From: Phytoseiulus persimilis
Lineage: Eukaryota > Arthropoda > Arachnida > Mesostigmata > Phytoseiidae
DNA length: 64,000 bases
Direction of reading: 5' to 3'
Assembly: GCA_037576195.1 (NCBI GenBank)
Contig: CM075104.1
Location: forward strand, 5,338,775 to 5,402,774
The notes under the pieces are model-generated. The model was not told the origin of the DNA and made no database searches. It saw only the letters and a list, made by a program, of their open reading frames with translations. The position numbers and the translations under genes were made by a program. Shown piece after piece: positions 61,900 to 64,000 of this stretch; position 1 is the stretch's first letter; every line of letters starts with the position of its first letter.

Positions 61900-64000
61900 T
61901 ATGGAAAACCTCGAGGCCGTCTTTCCGGGATCGGGAGGAAGCGCAATAGAGCGGAAAGCTCGAAAGGCAGGAAAGAGCGAGCGAGTGGAGTGGTCTGATT
62001 GCAGACTTCGTGTTTCTGAGGCCCAAAAAGTTCAACTTGTTTACGCGTCGGGAAGCGATGGTGGGCTCTTGACGAACTGTTTCCAACCAGCCGAGTTTCC
62101 GAATCTCAATGCTCCCCCGATTGTGCCTCACCTCCCTGTCCATATTTTCCAGGGCCATTCTTCGTCCGATGTGGGGCGGCCGGACTCAGGGGGACGCTGT
62201 CCGGGGAGCAATCGGGGGTCGTCCGGTTTCGGCACAAGGGATGACGACCAGATGCGTAGTGTCACCGCCACGCCACTGCGGCAACTACAGCCGACAGCGG
62301 CGCGTTAGAAGAATATTTTGTCGGAGACGACGATTCTGACCACGTAGGTGTCGAGCCATCTATGCAGATGAAGAGCCTGGCGAATAGCACGCAAACAGCT
62401 GCTGTATAACTCTCCGTTCTGGAGGAATGGGACACAATACTGAACATGAATTCCGCTCGCACGCTCGCAGCAACCGAGCAGGTTGCTCACAGCCATTCGA
62501 GACTCTGACAGGGATTCAGGCACCGACTCGACTGGAGTCGGCAGTCGACTCGGCGGCCACCCGAGCAGTCAGCAGGCCAGATACGCATCTAGGGAACAGC
62601 CCGGATTCGAAGGAGAAATCTGACTTGGAAAACTAAACTGTTCTCCTTCTCCTGCTGTGCGCGACGGCGCTCGTCTGCTCTCGCCGTCACTCGCCATTAC
62701 TTGCCAAAACCTTCAAGACGAACGTCGCTCCTTCGCTTGCATAGTAAATCGCGGATTCGTTGATGTCTACGTAGCGGAACTCCGTCCCCACTCTATGAAA
62801 CGTTTTCACTCCTGCCAACTTTCCCAGCTCCAACCCGAGTTCCCCACCCGATTTTCCAATTTTTTCCAATTTTTTTCTCCTCCCCGGGGCAACAAGGGGA
62901 GGATCCGAAAACAGAGGGGAAATGCAAGAGAGCATGCAGATCTCTTGTTTCTGGGAACCGTACGCGATGCGAGATAGTCTCAGCGTGCCCTGATCACGTA
63001 CTGATCCAACTCGATTCTTCGAGTCCTTGACCGTCGACTCCGCGACAACTGGGAACGAATCTCGTCCCGAAAGAGGCGGATCAGGTCCCCTTCCTGACGG
63101 GATGCTGGAGATATTGAAGCAGCGCTTCCTTCCGCCTACGGAAACTCTCTGAGGCCGGCTTTTGAAACGCATCGAATAGATGTTTTCGTCTGCAACAGAC
63201 GCGTGAGGGCGCAAACACCTGAGACGAGCGAGACGTGATTCCAAACGTGTCCTACGTGAACTTATTCCGGAGCCCTCAATCTCTGAAAGCCCCTCCCGAC
63301 GACGACAGTGCGTCACATCGTCGCTACGCCCCGTTGTCCATCCATATCATCAACGCGGTCCTCTCAAACCCCCTTTGCGGAAATCAGGACGCGGCAAGCA
63401 AGGACGAGCATGACATGGAGGCGGACATCGCCATCAGCGAAATGAGAGTGTACTCCTTGAAGTTCCCTCCTTCCCGACCCACACTGGGAAGGTCCGCTTG
63501 GAAACAAGGTCCACGCCGACTTCGTTCCTTTTTTTATGACGAATTCGTTTTTATGGTTATCGAGATTTCTCTCTGTTGGTCGTCTGCCCGGCGGACCGCT
63601 CGACCGAGGGAAAAGGGTCGTCCGTCGGTTGTCCCTTGTTCTCCTAGATGACCACGATCGGCACCGATGACGCGAACTTCCTTTTTCGGACTGAATGGGA
63701 ATCCCGTTGAGATCTTTAGGGGGAGCTCTCTGGTATTGTAACGGATTCAGATGCATTTCTTCTTGACGGTTTCATGTGAGTTTTTGCGGAGAGTCTCTTG
63801 AAGTCCTCCGTGTGAATCTCGTAGAGGGAGCCGAATAAATAAATACAGCGATCGATCGGAAGAAAGTTTCGGGAGGAACAATCCAAGCCTCCACGAAGAC
63901 CTGCTAGGGCTCAGAGATTGATAGGAGGCACGACGGGAACGGAAGAGTCTACGAAGGGGCAGTTTCTATTTCGCAATGTCGTGGGCCGCGATCGAGCTTC
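61900..64000. other. No confidently recognisable gene
   Basis: A minus-strand frame from the ATG at 63,172 to 62,687 (161 codons) ends in a segment, TEFRYVDINESAIYYASEG, that reads like real protein. The upstream part is Arg/Ser-rich and there is no domain. A 138-codon + strand frame at 63,235-63,651 is anonymous. Nothing else is seen to the window end. Confidence 0.3.

Noticed and set aside
45-64000. Most of the several hundred open frames of 60-150 codons
   Set aside because: They overlap each other in antisense, often lack an ATG, show no domains, and their number suits chance in DNA of about half G+C. Only the longest or oddest are listed.
1-64000. CRISPR arrays, bacterial operons, phage modules, rRNA operons
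   Set aside because: No spaced direct repeats, no long collinear frames and no ribosome binding sites; the sequence character is eukaryotic non-coding.

Overview
This 64 kb window looks like nuclear DNA of a eukaryote, most likely an invertebrate animal and perhaps an arthropod. I cannot name the species. Base composition is close to half G+C by eye. CpG is not depleted, and TCGA-type tetramers are very common, which argues against a vertebrate. Reading frames are short on both strands; the longest is about 282 codons. There are no operons, no ribosome-binding-site spacing and no rRNA or clear tRNA. None of the translated frames matches a host protein family that I recognise with confidence. 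I therefore read the window as intergenic or intronic DNA built largely from decayed transposable elements and simple repeats.  Layout. Positions 1-1.2 kb hold a short helix-turn-helix fragment of Tc1/mariner type (159-272) and a hAT-type remnant (587-1159) with terminal inverted repeats and the C-terminal end of a hAT transposase. A cluster of ACCCGG-type palindromic modules lies at 3.1-3.3 kb. Two decayed Tc1-like transposase copies, both on the + strand, lie at 4.51-5.06 kb and 7.05-7.50 kb; in the second, the spacing of the three catalytic positions (DD34E) is still readable. A 264 bp non-autonomous element with pogo/Tigger-style ends lies at 10,424-10,687 and carries a puzzling third copy of its terminal repeat. 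A palindromic p53-family-like site is at 27.4 kb, an 18 bp palindrome at 29.3 kb, and a tRNA-like Pol III unit (SINE or tRNA pseudogene) at 30.2-30.3 kb on the minus strand. From 31 to 64 kb I see mainly simple repeats, including three pure G20-21 tracts (47.3, 49.5 and 61.9 kb) and a (GTCG)8 array (51.0 kb). A few open frames of 80-280 codons there have no recognisable domain.  How the parts fit together. Nothing suggests a working gene set. The hAT, Tc1 and pogo families would each have been mobilised by a different transposase, and all copies here are broken or non-autonomous. The few host-like signals (possible short exons near 11.6, 32.9 and 50.8 kb, and the p53-like site) are given at low confidence. 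Anyone with transcript data or a repeat library could quickly confirm or discard them.
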